A stretch of 64,000 nucleotides of DNA from Haemaphysalis longicornis (GCA_013339765.2 CM023450.1:105975344-106039343); one strand, 5' to 3'. Positions 24,561 through 35,867 are shown, counted from the first letter of the stretch. Program-made: numbers and translations. The notes: generated from the sequence alone by a model not told the origin.

Positions 24561-24970
24561 ATAGATACATCCTGAATTATTATGTAGCACTCTAGTACGC
24601 CTCGTACAGATTTGGAGCAGAAAATTCCACATCAAACTGTTTTTTAATTTGTAATGAGGTGTATTTATATTAAATTAATTTGTATTAAATTTGAAATATA
24701 TAACGAAAGAGCGTCGCTTGCACTTGAAGCACAGAAGAGGCGCGCTGAGCTTCAGTACGTACTGCCACCACTATATACACAGTTGAACAAGCAGAAAAAT
24801 GGGTGGAGTCCCTGCTTCCAGCAGGTTCGAAACTGCCAACGCATCAGTCGATAAATTCTGTGCTACCGACAGAGCGAAACGAACCTGGCAAAATTTTGTT
24901 GCTCCCACGCACTGTACTTAAACATGCGTATATTTGATAGAGTTTGAATACTTCGTATGTTCAAAAATGT
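24561..24970. other. Unassigned DNA
   Basis: I see nothing assignable. AT-rich near 24650-24710. Confidence 0.4.
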
Positions 24971-24989
24971 CCACGTATGCAGCATCACC

Positions 24990-25130
24990 ACACGCACACA
25001 CACGCGCGCACGCGGGCCCATGGCCCACACACGCGCACGCACACACATACACATGTACACACACGCGCATGCGTGCACACACACACGCACACACAACACA
25101 CACACACACACACACACACCACACACCACA

Positions 25131-25216
<86 letters not shown>
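24990..25216. repeat. (AC)n microsatellite with CG-interrupted shoulder
   Basis: The left shoulder (24990-25132) has ACAC mixed with GCGC and CATG interruptions. From about 25133 to 25216 it is an almost pure AC run. Open frames here in all phases are compositional. Confidence 0.97.
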
Positions 25217-25218
<2 letters not shown>

Positions 25219-26534
25219 CTTCAACAGTTAGTGCGGAATAAAAGCTCAACATTTTTATGGTTATTCACGCGTTAGTAAAGGCAGTATACATCTGCGTAGG
25301 GTTTCCCCGATTGCATGAGAAAAAAGAGAAATGGGACTGTGGAGTTCCTGATCTTCGCTCCCCCCTTCCCTCCAAATAAGGAGACAAATAGAAAAGGCGC
25401 CCGTTAGTCTTCTACAACTATACTCCGGCGCCCAGACGCCGCGAAAGTGTGCGTAAAGGGGCGATCCGGACGACTAATTGACAAACGAGCACTCGTGCAC
25501 CGCTGCGCGCAATCTGGGAAACGAAGCGGGGCGCGTGCTGTGTACGACAGCCCCGAGGCTTGATCGGGTCGTCACTTTCTCCCAGGGGCCCGCTCCATAT
25601 TCCTTTCTCCGGGCCGGGCAATTGGAAGCCACCGACGGTTCCGTATGCCCTGGTACCGGTGCCGGAATTGGTGCTTGAGTTTCATTTGCAGCACGCACGC
25701 ACGCACACGTCAGTGGGCAGCGGGATTCGATCCACTTTAATGCTTTGTAGCCTAGTTAACTCCGAGGGAACTGCTTCGGGTGAAACGATAACGGTCCAGA
25801 AACAATAAAACCAATACACGCTTGCTCTGTCAGCCACCCATGCTGAGAGAAATTTAGGTGTTTTATTTCGCCACTTCACTTTCCACAAGAAAAAAAGACG
25901 GGATCGAACGCCGAATAGTGCCACTCAGTATTCTAACAATCAACTCTTATTTGGTAAAGCTGGCATCACGGAAAACGCTACATATTTGAGCTGTAAATGA
26001 CGTTTACAAGATAAGTTGCATACCGTGTGGCTATTTTTTGAAGACGAAAGCCTTAGATTTCTGTGTTTCGTGCAACGCGTCGTGCCGTACAAAACAGAAC
26101 ATAGGAGCGTGGTCAGGGGAGCGCGTGCCGGCTAAAGGAATCAGCAGCGCCGGAGGATGGGAGCTGGCTGCCGCACGTGCAATGCGAGCCGCGTTGAGAA
26201 GTGAAGGTGCCGAGGGGGTCAAACAGGATTCTCGTATATAGCGATGGCGAGCTTCGGCCACAAAGTCTCCATGGGTGCGACCTAGGCTCGTGCGCGTGCG
26301 CGCGCTTTGCAGGCCTTAATAGAGTTTTTCTAGTCGAAATTCCGAGGGGGCTGTCCACGGCAACTGGTCAAGGGGGGATGGACACGCCCGCAGAGTTCAA
26401 CACGAAGATTAAGCGCAGATAAAAAGAAAACCCAGCCAGACTTTTGCCTTCAAATTCTTTGAAAGTTCCAAGCATCCATGTAACTTTTCTGGGCTTGAGT
26501 TACTCGCTGGGGAGAGGTAGTGTCATTGCAACTA
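25217..26534. other. Unassigned DNA
   Basis: No gene recognised. A B-box-like GTTCGATCCCG on the minus strand near 25905-25916 has no partner A box at a convincing distance. Confidence 0.4.
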
Positions 26535-28000
26535 ACCCGCGGTCAGATGGCAGTGCGAGGACACCTGAGCCTTTGCTAATGCTGCGACACGAGATAATCG
26601 ACAGACCCGTCCACTCGCAAGACAACAGGGCGGTGCTGGGCCTCGACCTACAGAGCGCCTTCGATAAGGTGAAGCATTCTGCTATCCTGGCGCAGGTGTC
26701 TAGCCTGGGCTTGGGCCAGCGCTCGTACGACTACATTCGATAATTCCTGACTGGGAGAACTGCGACGATCCAGGCCGGGGACCTACAACTGGAAGAGCGA
26801 GAGCTGGGCAGCGTTGGCACGCCGCAGGGCTCGGTCATCTCGCCCCTGCTATTCAATCTCGTTATGATCGGGGTGGCCTACAAGCTGCTCTCGGAGGTCC
26901 CGCAGGGTCCGCCACAGCATCTATGCGGACGACATCACGCTGTGGGTCCCCGAGGGGAGCGACGGTCACATCGAAAACAAGCTGAGGAAGCGGCAATAGC
27001 GCTCGCCCTTACGGACCAGAGGTGTTCCACGGTGTTGAGCGACTCCCGCTCTGCCATCAGGAGCTACGCCCGCAACCGTGTGGGCAAAAGTGCTGTGAAA
27101 ATCTGTGAAGTGAAGTGCAGTGCAGTGACTCCAATGCAGCGGACACTGTGCCGGCCACCTACCTTCGGTGGTTCCCGGCGCACACCCCCGCGACCAGCGG
27201 CCCGCACCCCAACCGCAACGAGATGGCGGACGCGCCGCGCGTGCTCTCACCCACCGCGCGGAGGCGGCCGGAGGGACGGGCCCGCTGAACGCCTCCGAGG
27301 AACCGCACGAAAGCCGGACCGGGGGGCGTGTGAGTGACGGTATGGTGCGTGCAGCGAGTGCGAGTGTTCGGTGTAGTGAAATGTCGGCCCCAGTGAGGTG
27401 AGGCGAGGGACGAAGAGGAGGCGGACCCGCTGCTGAGATACGCCGAGATGTTGGACTGGTACCGTGCCGGTTCGCCAGACCATGCCACCGCCTCATCCAA
27501 GACTCACGCGAGAGCAGGCAGTGCGGTTTAGGCAGCTGCAAACCAACTCTGTGCTCACGCCGGCGCTGGCGCGCTACGTGTGCCCGGAGGTGTTTGACAG
27601 TGAGCAGTGCAGTGTGTGTGGAAGTGCAACAGCGACTCTTACCCACATTCTCTGGGACTGCACTACGGACCTGTGTCCACCCGGGTCACACCCGGGGGGC
27701 TTACCGACGGACGTGGTGTGGGCTATGCAGTCAAGAGACTATGAAGTGCAGTTGCAGGTAGTCCAGCGGGTCGAGGCGGCTCTCGCCCGGCAATCCCGAG
27801 GGCGGGCTGATGCCGCGCGGGACCGAGGGATGCGAGCCCTCGGGACCGCCCGCGGTCCGGCCGGCCCGAGTGGAGGTCGGGGGGACACCGCGCCTTGACG
27901 ACAGGCCTAGAATAGTCGGGCTGTGGGCGATCCTGCGTGGTCCGCCTGCAGCCTCCTTAGGATTTTTGATCCAATAAAGTCGATTTCTCTCTCTCGAGTA
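26535..28000 (+). pseudogene. LINE with RT, RNase H and zinc knuckle, internally deleted (I/LOA-like)
   Basis: The first block is the RT N-palm: L-M-L-R-H-E-I-I-D and G-L-D-L-Q-S-A-F-D-K-V-K (about 26575-26670). A TAA at 26742 interrupts, then G-T-P-Q-G-S-V-I-S-P-L-L-F-N-L (about 26820-26865). After a frame change the catalytic Y-A-D-D is at 26922-26933. A deletion then removes the thumb and early RNase H, resuming at E-E-A-A-I-A-L and S-D-S-R-S-A (RNase H aspartate). R-W-F-P-A-H and N-R-N-E-M-A-D-A (RNase H C-terminal blocks) lie at about 27155-27240. The final frame (27464-27898) holds a C-x2-C-x8-H-x4-C knuckle at about 27610-27660. The 3' end has CCAATAAAG at about 27970 and a CTCTCTCTC tail. 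The copy has at least three breaks and no endonuclease. Confidence 0.85.
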
Positions 28001-29257
28001 CCGACACGAAATTTTCGTGTTACGTTTGTTTCGCTGCTATGGGTGCCTAGTAGCCCAGTAATCATAGAATGGCACATTAGAAGGTCGATCGCAGCTTAAA
28101 TAATCATTTATGGCGTCGTTTTTTCGTGTCAGTTTCGGTGGTTGCAAAACGAACGCCGGGCGGCCGCCATGACAGGAGGGTGCACGTGACGTCACCATTC
28201 TTGTCGCACCGCTGACTGTCTGGACGTGCGCTCGAGCGAGCGCACGCGCGCGCCTAGACCGGCCGAGGTCTTCACCCGCCCCACACGCCCGCGCAGCATG
28301 ACGTCAATCCCAAAACCATGACGTGGTACACACGGTGTAACAGCACACGCCAACCGGAGCCGGCACGTCGGCTACGTCACAGGAGCCCCGACATCGGCAG
28401 CTTGAGGCAAGTAGCAGATGATGTCATGTCGGCCCGCTCTGGGCTTTCTCGTACAGGCAAAGATTAAAATGTATTTACAATATGTTATACTGAACGGTTA
28501 CTGTTGAAACTTGCTGGGAGATATCTCTTGATAAAAATGAAGCATTGTACATAGTTATCTAAACTTTGAAATTTATGGTCACTACTCCTATAAGGGTTCT
28601 GCATGCGAAAGCGTCAATGTCCAATTGAGCGCCTGAGAGGCTTCACTTGCTTCCCGCGTTCTCTAAAGGATTCGTCCTGATGTCGCTTGAGGCGATTTGC
28701 TTCCCGATCCGCTTCAGCCTTACGCTTACGATGGGCTTCGTTTTGTCCCACACGCGTTGCGTCCCCGATCGTTCCCCTTCGATAATGTCGAGTTGCAGTG
28801 CGTGTCATGGAATCATTCGCGCTGTCGAACGACTCGCGCTGCAAAGACGCGTGAAGATTATGAACTTTTGAACAACAGGCTAGCTGTTTGTCAGCAGTTA
28901 AACATCTCTCAACGGCATGACGCTAGCGCAGACACACACGCACGTACGTACAATGAGAACAAACCAAAAATATAGAGAAAAGATTGCGAGTCTGAATTCG
29001 GAAATCTCGGTAATCGGTACAGTAGACGAGAGACTATCCGAAGGCGCATGAAAAAAAAAAAAGACAATGTTTATTGGCATTGGCAACGATGAATCCTACT
29101 AAGCTTGGGATATTCATGTAAACTAAGATAGGCTGGCTCAGGAAAATTTTCTTAGACCCTCATTTAATGCCATAACTGTATCTCTGTCTCAACTCTGCCG
29201 AAGAGCCTCGCAGGACCTTGCATGAAGGGTGTGGACACATGGCCATTCTCTCACGAC
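28001..29257. other. Unassigned DNA with CpG-rich start
   Basis: 28140-28430 is CpG-rich and contains several TGACGTCA/TGACGTCAC-type motifs (for example near 28187). A minus-strand frame at 28614-28844 encodes a strongly charged R/K/E/D stretch reminiscent of low-complexity coiled tails, with no domain. No gene is supported. Confidence 0.35.
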
Positions 29258-29590
29258 ATCTTAAAGGCCAACTGCAACGAAAATATATCTGCACCAAATT
29301 GTGTTTCAACGTGTGGTATACACCACTAATGTCTTTCGTGGTCCAATTTTAAACTCCACCCGCGCGCAGTATTTTTATTGAAACCGCTATAAAACTCGCC
29401 ACTACAGCCGACGCAGCACCTAGCGGAGTGTTGCCACAACTGGTCGCCACTGTGGCGAACTTCCGGATGTGGCGTTAGAGTCAGGACTGCCGTGCTGCCG
29501 TCGTCTGTTCTCAGTAGCCGTTTTGAGGTCTCACGCGAGTGGCAGCGCAAATATGTCATACATTGCTACTGCTAAAGTTTGGTAAACTAA
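29258..29590 (+). repeat. Possible member of the GGCCAACTGCAACGAAA repeat family
   Basis: The start, TTAAAGGCCAACTGCAACGA at 29261-29280, matches the left ends of the repeats at 50455 (plus) and 40905 (minus). The downstream sequence diverges from those copies, so only the terminal motif is shared. A TATAAAAC motif is present at about 29389. Confidence 0.4.
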
Positions 29591-29639
29591 ACCTTGACCC
29601 TAAGATCCTAACGGGAATCGAATTTTTTTTTTATGTTAC

Positions 29640-30835
29640 AGTGAGAAATTTGTAACTGCCAATGAATGTGACTCTCCTCCCACTCCTGTTACTTCCGGTG
29701 TCCCGCAGGGACCCGTTTTGGGCCCCTGTTTTTCCTCATATATATTAATGACTTACCTGATAACAAATCCCCTTCCATCAGGTTATTCGCCGACGACTGT
29801 TGTTTTAATCGTAAAATTTATGCCCTGATGACCCTGATGTCCTACAAACTGACGTGAATAACATTTCTTTGTCGTGCAATACTTGGCTAACGAAACTTAA
29901 CGTATCTAAGAGCAAATCGATGAGGATCACTAGTAACCCTTAAAAGATACAACCCCCTCGTACCTTCTTAACAATTTCCCACAAAACAACGTTTCTTCTT
30001 ACAAGTACCTCGATGTTGTCGTCTCTAATAACCTTTCGTATCTAAGTGCAAATCGGTGAGGATCACTAGTAACCCATCAAGAGCTACAACCCCCTCGTAC
30101 CTACTTAACAACTTCCCAGTAAACAACGTTTCTTCTCACAAGTACCTCAGTGCTGTCGTCTGTAATAACCTTTCGTGGCAGGCTCACATTGACTACATAA
30201 CATGTAACGCTAACCGCACTCTTGGCTATATACGTCGAAATTTTTCTCTTGCTCCGGTAAACCTAAAACCTCTTTACAAAACATTAGTGCGGTCAAAACT
30301 TGAATATGCGTCTTCTATTTGGGATCCTCACACTAACACTTTCATAGACAGTATCGAATCCATTTAAAATTGATTTGCACGTTTTATTATGTCTAACTAT
30401 TTCCGGACTGGAAATGTCACGTCAATGAAATCAAATCTCAGCCTGTCTAACCTTTCACCCAGGCGAAAAAATTCACGTCTGTGTATCTTTCATAAGATCT
30501 ATCCTATATCTAATACAGCCCTATCCGATTCACTGTTTTCGCCTCCAACCTACATATCATACCGCAGTGATCACCAATACAAAGTTCGCATTTGTTTCAG
30601 CCACATGAATCAATATTTCAACTTTTTTGTCCCCAAAACTTCCGGCGACTAAAACCACCTTCAAGCATTCATCGCCTCGATCACTGATGCCAACGCTTTC
30701 AAAACAGCCATTTCGAACACTCAGTTACGTAATTGGTTCCAATACTGCCTTTTTTACTGTATGTTTTTCATTTGTTTGACTAATCCTCTCCGTAATGCCA
30801 TGTGACTTGAGGGTATATGAATGAAATGAAATGTA
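29640..30835 (+). pseudogene. CR1/Jockey-like LINE, RT C-terminal half
   Basis: S-G-V-P-Q-G-P-V-L-G-P (about 29690-29730) is followed, after a one-base frame change, by Y-I-N-D-L-P and the catalytic F-A-D-D (about 29786-29797). The downstream blocks W-Q-A-H-I-D-Y-I, L-G-Y-I-R-R-N and L-V-R-S-K-L-E-Y-A-S-S-I-W-D-P (30160-30340) are those that follow RT in CR1/Jockey-type elements. The last open frames run 30389-30652. The element ends with TGAATGAAATGAAATG at about 30818-30833, a short ATGAA-type tail. An imperfect 136-base tandem duplication lies at 29901-30172. It is 5'-truncated and broken. Confidence 0.8.
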
Positions 30836-31750
30836 ATTAGTGCCTCTTACATGAATAACTGCATTCACACGTTTCGGAAATGCGAGAAGGTGAAGAAGCT
30901 ATGGACTACCGAGGCAAAAAGAGCAGATTCCAAGAGTGCCGGGCCAGTCGACGCGTGGCGGTATACGTCGTCGGCGAGCGAGTACGGCAGTTGTACAACG
31001 GCTGATTTCATGGTCGTGATGGCTGCAGGAAGCTCTCGCTTAACTCTACGAGCACGTGAGACGCGAGTACGGCCTACGCGAGACGATACGCTCTTGGCGC
31101 GGCTGGTCGGTGCGTCGGCGCGGGAAAGAGTACTGAGATAAAATGTCCCATGGGTATGTTGTCTTATGGGCACACAGACGCCCTACGATTTGTTTCCGAA
31201 TAGTTCTAATAAAACAACGGTTCCAGATGTTTTCTAAAACCACGCACCTGCGGTAGGAGAGAAGGCGGAAAATCCTAATGGTGTACAACTCCACGTTGGA
31301 CTGATTATGACAAGTGACGAATAACTCAATATATGTTACACCCAATGTTGAGGGGGTCTGATGCACTAGCAAGAGACCCCCGGGTGTTTTTTCTACATTT
31401 CAATAAACGTTGAAAAATATACCCAATGTTATATTGGCTCGCACGGCCCTCGCCGGGTACTACCGTTCGTATACATTATAGCCTAGACAAACCTAAGAGA
31501 GCCAAAACTGCGGTCTTGATCTGATAAGGCCCAACCGAGCGGATGCTCTATAAGAGGCCGTCGAATTGTCTCACTATTGCTACAGCTGAAGAGGCACCGG
31601 AAATTCAAAAATTATTAAGGAGGAGACAGACAGATGCCTCATGAGTGGGAAAGAATTCCTCGTGGTCTTTCAGTGCGTTTGTAGTAGCCCCCTAGGCCTG
31701 CCTTCACGCAGGCTAACAGCCGCCGCGCGCAGAAACTTCCCGCACTCCTG
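30836..31750. other. Unassigned DNA
   Basis: A 96-codon frame (30851-31141) has no domain. AATAAA motifs occur near 31208 and 31402. At 31600-31660 the plus strand reads a short frame ending in a basic segment and TGA just upstream of the LTR-like block; it could be the end of a retroelement pol, but this is a guess. Confidence 0.35.
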
Positions 31751-32150
31751 AGAGCAAGGGGGCAGTGTTAGCCGATCCAGCACGAGCACTCAGCGGGTGA
31801 GCGAAAACACCGGCACATGTGTCGGTCGCGAGACACTACAAGGGGGAGTTGGGAACTGAATGCACTCGAGAAGAAGCCTCCAGGGCCGTCGCTCTTTGGA
31901 AGATGTCCGCCTAGGCGTACTCGTGCCAGGCCTACTCGTGCCATTGACGACAGCACGGACGTGTATGCACTCTGCGCTGATCTGAGGCCCACGCCCAACG
32001 CGTGTCCGACGAGGATGCCTGTCCCGCACGACGCTGGCCTTGGCGGGCCCCCTATAAAACTAAAATCAGATCGTTCTTACTCACTCACTCGTCGGTGCAA
32101 TGTTCAACGGTTTTAAATCGACGTGGCGCAGGAAATACAGACTGACTCCG
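31751..32150 (+). repeat. LTR-like segment with TATA box and initiator
   Basis: A purine-rich run (31751-31765) is followed by TGTTAGCC at 31766, the layout of a polypurine tract and LTR start. A TATAAAA box lies at 32053-32059 and a TCACTC initiator-like motif has its A at 32083, 30 bases downstream. I could not find a matching second LTR or a clear right boundary, so it may be a solo LTR, a degraded end or an unrelated promoter. Confidence 0.35.
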
Positions 32151-32289
32151 TCTAAGCTTCGGGGCTTAAGATATGGCGTGAAACGTTGCGGCTTCTTGGT
32201 GCTGGTCCGTTCCAGCGAGAAGGCGCCACTGTCAGTGCTTCGAAGTGGGTATTCCCTCATGTCGTGGCCTGTCTGACCGCCTTGGTTTT

Positions 32290-32814
32290 AAATGCGAATG
32301 CATTTCTTAGTCGGGGGTTGTCGTGCTCCGTCGGCGTGCGCCTGCATTCCTCCAGCGCGAGCGCACGTGAGCGCGCGCCTCGTAGTTCTGCCTTCGTCGT
32401 CGTCGTCGTCGTCGTCTCGGCGCGGCGGACCCGCGCCGCTACAGTCTTTTTAAATGCGAATGCATTTCTTAGCGGGTGGTAGCTCGGGCGGGAGTAGCGG
32501 AGGGCAAGGGGAGAGGAGGAGCGCGCTCGGGCGTGTGAGGGCGCTCGCATCGCGGAGCTCGGGCGGAGTAGCGGAGAGTGAGTGGAGCGGAGGAGCGCGC
32601 TCGGGCGTGTGAGGGCGCTCGCATCGCGGAGCTCGGCGGGAGAGAGAGCTCGCGCGTGGGGCGGGCGTGTTGCGCGGATCTCTCTCTCCTCTCCGCGTAC
32701 CCTCTCTCCGCTCGCTGCGCTCGGAAAATGTATATAAATGCAGTGGAGCGCACGCCTCTCTCCGTTACTGCTTGCCGCAGCGCACTCATCGGTGCACCCA
32801 ATGCATTCGCATTT
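32290..32814. repeat. GC-rich element bounded by inverted 16-mers
   Basis: AAATGCGAATGCATTT occurs at 32290-32305 and again at 32452-32467 in direct orientation, and its reverse complement (15 of 16 bases) at 32799-32814. The interior has a GTC trinucleotide run (32394-32416), a 74-base tandem duplication (copies starting near 32513 and 32587) and a TATATAAA at 32731. The shape suggests a non-autonomous DNA element, but no transposase or target duplication is seen. Confidence 0.5.
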
Positions 32815-33241
32815 CCGCACGATCCCCTTCGGGGAGGTGGGGGGAGAGAGAAATAGAAAGCGAATGCCTTTGTTCAGTAAGAAACGGTGGACGTTTGGGC
32901 CGAGGGGGGCCGGTGTTCCAGACCCCCGGACGCAGCAGCTCGTTCCCTGCCCTCTGAATCAGCTCACGCTAATACTGAGGGGACGCACTACTCAAAGCTG
33001 CCACCCGTTTCTCCACAGCAGTGGAATATCTAATGCTTGAGTCGGCCTCCCCTGAGCATACCCTTGGACATGGCTAGGCTGCGTGGAAGGTTTTCCTCAT
33101 TCAGCGCAGTTTTGAGTTAACGTCGGATGTTTCTTAACACACCTTCGCCGAGCTAGATTTGTGAATATCAAGATTGTTTTTTTTTCCTGCGCTGGGTTTG
33201 CTCTTTTCCAGTTCTGATAGCCGCTTGTGGCAAGCGAAGGA
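32815..33241. other. Unassigned DNA
   Basis: I see nothing assignable. A T-run lies at about 33177-33186. Confidence 0.4.
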
Positions 33242-33580
33242 TCATGTTCCGTGGCATAGAAATATGAAAACTTCTTCATATTTTTCGGGGAGGGGAGTGT
33301 GGCCGTTGCGGTTATAACGAGCAGGGTAGGTGAGTACGCGTAAGTCTTGGTCAGTAGCCTCGATTCTTTCCAGACCCTCGCGTGCAGGTGTCCACGTAAT
33401 TTGAACTTCCTTCATTGTGTATAGGAAAACCTTTCCGGGGCGTTTATACTCCGTTTCATACATCAAGTGCAACGCTGTCAAAGCTAGCGCTCTTGTTTGC
33501 GATGTGTACTGCCGCGACCATAAGTAGTGCGTTGCTTGCGGTGAGCCAGAAACCATAAATGCTTCGCCGGCAACTTTCAA
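33242..33580 (-). CDS. Unassigned 112-codon open frame
   Basis: This minus-strand frame is open for 112 codons in DNA that is not compositionally biased, and its residue mix looks protein-like. It contains Q-A-T-H-Y-L-W-S-R-Q-Y-T-S, then A-L-T-A-L-H-L-M-Y-E-T-E-Y, then V-L-T-Y-P-A-R-Y-N-R-N-G-H-T, and ends C-H-G-T before TGA. No signal peptide, membrane segment or zinc motif is visible. Upstream of the ATG the frame has no obvious splice acceptor. I do not recognise the family. It could be an exon, a retroelement piece or a chance frame. The adjacent plus-strand transposase remnant begins about 160 bases away and is unrelated in sequence. Confidence 0.25.
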   Translation of the reverse strand: MKVAGEAFMVSGSPQATHYLWSRQYTSQTRALALTALHLMYETEYKRPGKVFLYTMKEVQITWTPAREGLERIEATDQDLRVLTYPARYNRNGHTPLPEKYEEVFIFLCHGT

Positions 33581-33739
33581 GCATAGATATTTATCATCAG
33601 CTTGAAAAAAAGGCCCGTCTTGCCGGAAAAAGAATCGAAATATGCGAGTTTGTATTTTATGTTTGTCGCTTTGTATCAGGTTTTCGCTCTCCGCGCGACC
33701 TAGGCCGAAGAGTTTTGTATTTGGGGCAGAGTTGTAGAA

Positions 33740-34290
33740 ATGGCGTCCTACTATGCGGCTTCGGCCACCTCTCCTGTACGCATTTTGTCTAGCGTTCGCA
33801 CATCAAAGTTGTCAAAGAACGCCAAGCAAGTAATTGCAAATGTTCGTACCAGGATGCGTTTCCCGGAGAAATCTGTGCTGGAAGGACTGAGTGTTTTCAG
33901 CGAAGACACCGGAGTATCTCCCCGTACTGTGGCGAAATAGGAGGCGCTCCGGGGCGTTTCCGTGGCCCTTTGGTGTCTTGAAAGAAAAGACCTCGCGACG
34001 TGAAGATTTTAAGCTCGCGAACCGTCAAACATTAATGCTTCACAGTCCATGCCATCCGTCTGAAAGTGCAGAGCATATACGCCAAGAGGGAGATCCAAAC
34101 ACTGGACAGTGTGCCAAAGGCTTGTCAACGAAGACGACGACTTGCCGAACTTCACGAAAACCACCTTCTTGAGGTTAATGAAGGGCATCGGCTTCACCTT
34201 TGATAAGAGAAAACGGAACCTTGCCCTGATCGAGCGCAGTGACATCATTGCCTGGCGGCATCATCTGAATCTGAATTCAGTGACATCATC
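33740..34290 (+). pseudogene. IS630/mariner-type transposase remnant (DNA-binding part only)
   Basis: The first frame (33740-33940) carries a helix-turn-helix: L-S-K-N-A-K-Q-V-I-A-N-V, then F-S-E-D-T-G-V-S-P-R-T-V-A-K before a TAG. After frame changes the second HTH linker (about 34050-34110, I-R-L-K-V-Q-S-I-Y-A-K-R-E) and then L-P-N-F-T-K-T-T-F-L-R-L-M-K, followed by K-R-K-R-N-L-A-L-I-E-R-S-D-I-I-A-W-R (34109-34255), are readable. This order is the N-terminal half of a family of DDE transposases of the IS630/mariner superfamily. The catalytic DDE domain that should follow the A-W-R block is absent. The sequence runs instead into a small local repeat (CATCATCTGAATCT, twice). It is non-functional. 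Confidence 0.6.
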
Positions 34291-35544
34291 TGAATCTTCG
34301 TTCTTCGTTTTTTCTGTCCTGGTTTTGTAGCGCTCATTTTCCTTAAGCAATGCACCAAATAGCCCAACAGCATATTTTACTGAGGCTCTGTTACCACGAC
34401 AAATCAAACTGTGTTTCCTCGTCGTGTGGTTTTGTTTGCGGGGTTAAACGTCACCAAGTGACTCGGGCTATGAAGGACACTACACTGTAGTGCTCTCCTG
34501 TTCTTTGGTGAAGTGTATACAGCCGGCACGGTCATATGAATATGCAAAAGTTTGTTGGAAGAAAGTAACAGAAAGAAGAAGTCGGAACCCACCAGGAAAT
34601 CGACCAGAGGTGCTCTCCTATAAATAACGTTTGTTTTTAATCCGCGAAAGTCGGCCTCCTGTTGCAATATTTGTGCATTGCACGCAATCCATTGCCCCCT
34701 GTATGCATTTATGTATGGCAGCAGATCTACAACTCATGAGCTAGTACGGTTTTTGTCACTGCACTAACATACACCACAGATATTTCCTTAACACAGAAAA
34801 ACAGTCCTTATCAAGGTTCCGTAGTAAAAACAATTGACCTATCCATTAAAATACTGATTTTCTGGTGAATAAGAGCCTAGCTTAAAGAGCTCTCCTTTCA
34901 ATGTAAAAAGGAATATAACCCTTGCTGTCGGGGGGAAACATTGTAGTGAAGAAATAAATCACAAACAAGAATTCACAAAAAATGTCTCATATATTCGGAC
35001 TGGAAAGGGGGGAATAACAAATCTAAAATATGTATTATGCGTTTCTGTGGCAGAAATCAGTATTCCAAGGTACAGAAATCTGCTTTCTGGCCTTTCCCAT
35101 GATTAACCAATGGTGCATTATTCGCACAAAGTGCTTCCGTCTACTCCACAGTGCAGTGCCAAAGTCGGTTCCAAACTCTTTTGGTAAAAACGGAACCCGT
35201 TGCTGTGCTGGCGGCCCAGTATGATCAAAACATGCTCAGTGTTTTAAGAGAGGCCCAGAAAGAAGAGGATCATCATGGCAACGGCGAAAACGAAAGTTAA
35301 AAGTGAACACCTGTTCTTAACCCAACCTGGTTACAGCAGCTGTGCTAACCAATCAATGAGTTAACGTCATCTTCTTACACAAAGTTCTCACTCGAACCAA
35401 CGAGGTAAATTGACAATGCTGCAGAATTGCGACAAAATCACCATTGCTGGTCAAGCATTGATTCGAGCTTGTTTTCGGTCCGCACAAATCAACACGGTAT
35501 GCATCAAATAAACACCTACGTGCAGTTCATTTCCGCACACGCGT
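34291..35544. other. Unassigned DNA
   Basis: No gene, RNA or strong repeat recognised. Confidence 0.45.
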
Positions 35545-35745
35545 AGTTATTCGAGTTACTGGGAACAAAATAAGATTCAGAATTGAACTCCCAGAAAATG
35601 TGGAAAAATAAAATAAAATGTCGGCGCACGGTTTCGAACCCATGCACATTAAAATTCGGTGTATTCGTTCTCGAGAGCGACGCGTTAGATCCACACGGCT
35701 ACAAAACCGCGCGGAGCGATACAGCTTCTTTCTTTCCGGACTACT
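35545..35745 (-). repeat. tRNA-derived SINE
   Basis: On the minus strand an A box TAGCCGTGTGG (35692-35702) and a perfect B box GGTTCGAAACC (35630-35640) are spaced as in a tRNA. The region between contains CGCTCTCGAGAACG in the anticodon-arm position. The 3' part, about 80 bases down to 35545, has two TTTTATTTTA-like patches and is not tRNA. A tRNA-derived SINE of a type different from the one at 5691 is the simplest reading. Confidence 0.55.
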
Positions 35746-35867
35746 TGTGCAGCCTTCACAGCGTTGCACTTGATGTATGAAACGGAGTATAGGTATTCGG
35801 TCCGTAATCATGTGTGAAATGCTGTAGCGGCAGTCTCTACAGAAGGGTTTCCTAAAGGGCCAGTTGG

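Noticed and set aside
24863..25275. Cysteine-valine and histidine-threonine frames
   Set aside because: Pure products of the AC microsatellite.
25680..25930. tRNA-like B boxes near 25728 and 25910
   Set aside because: No A box at a suitable distance and no cloverleaf.
32257..32820. 187-codon minus frame
   Set aside because: Runs across a GC-rich tandem duplication and inverted-repeat element; arginine/alanine filler without a domain.
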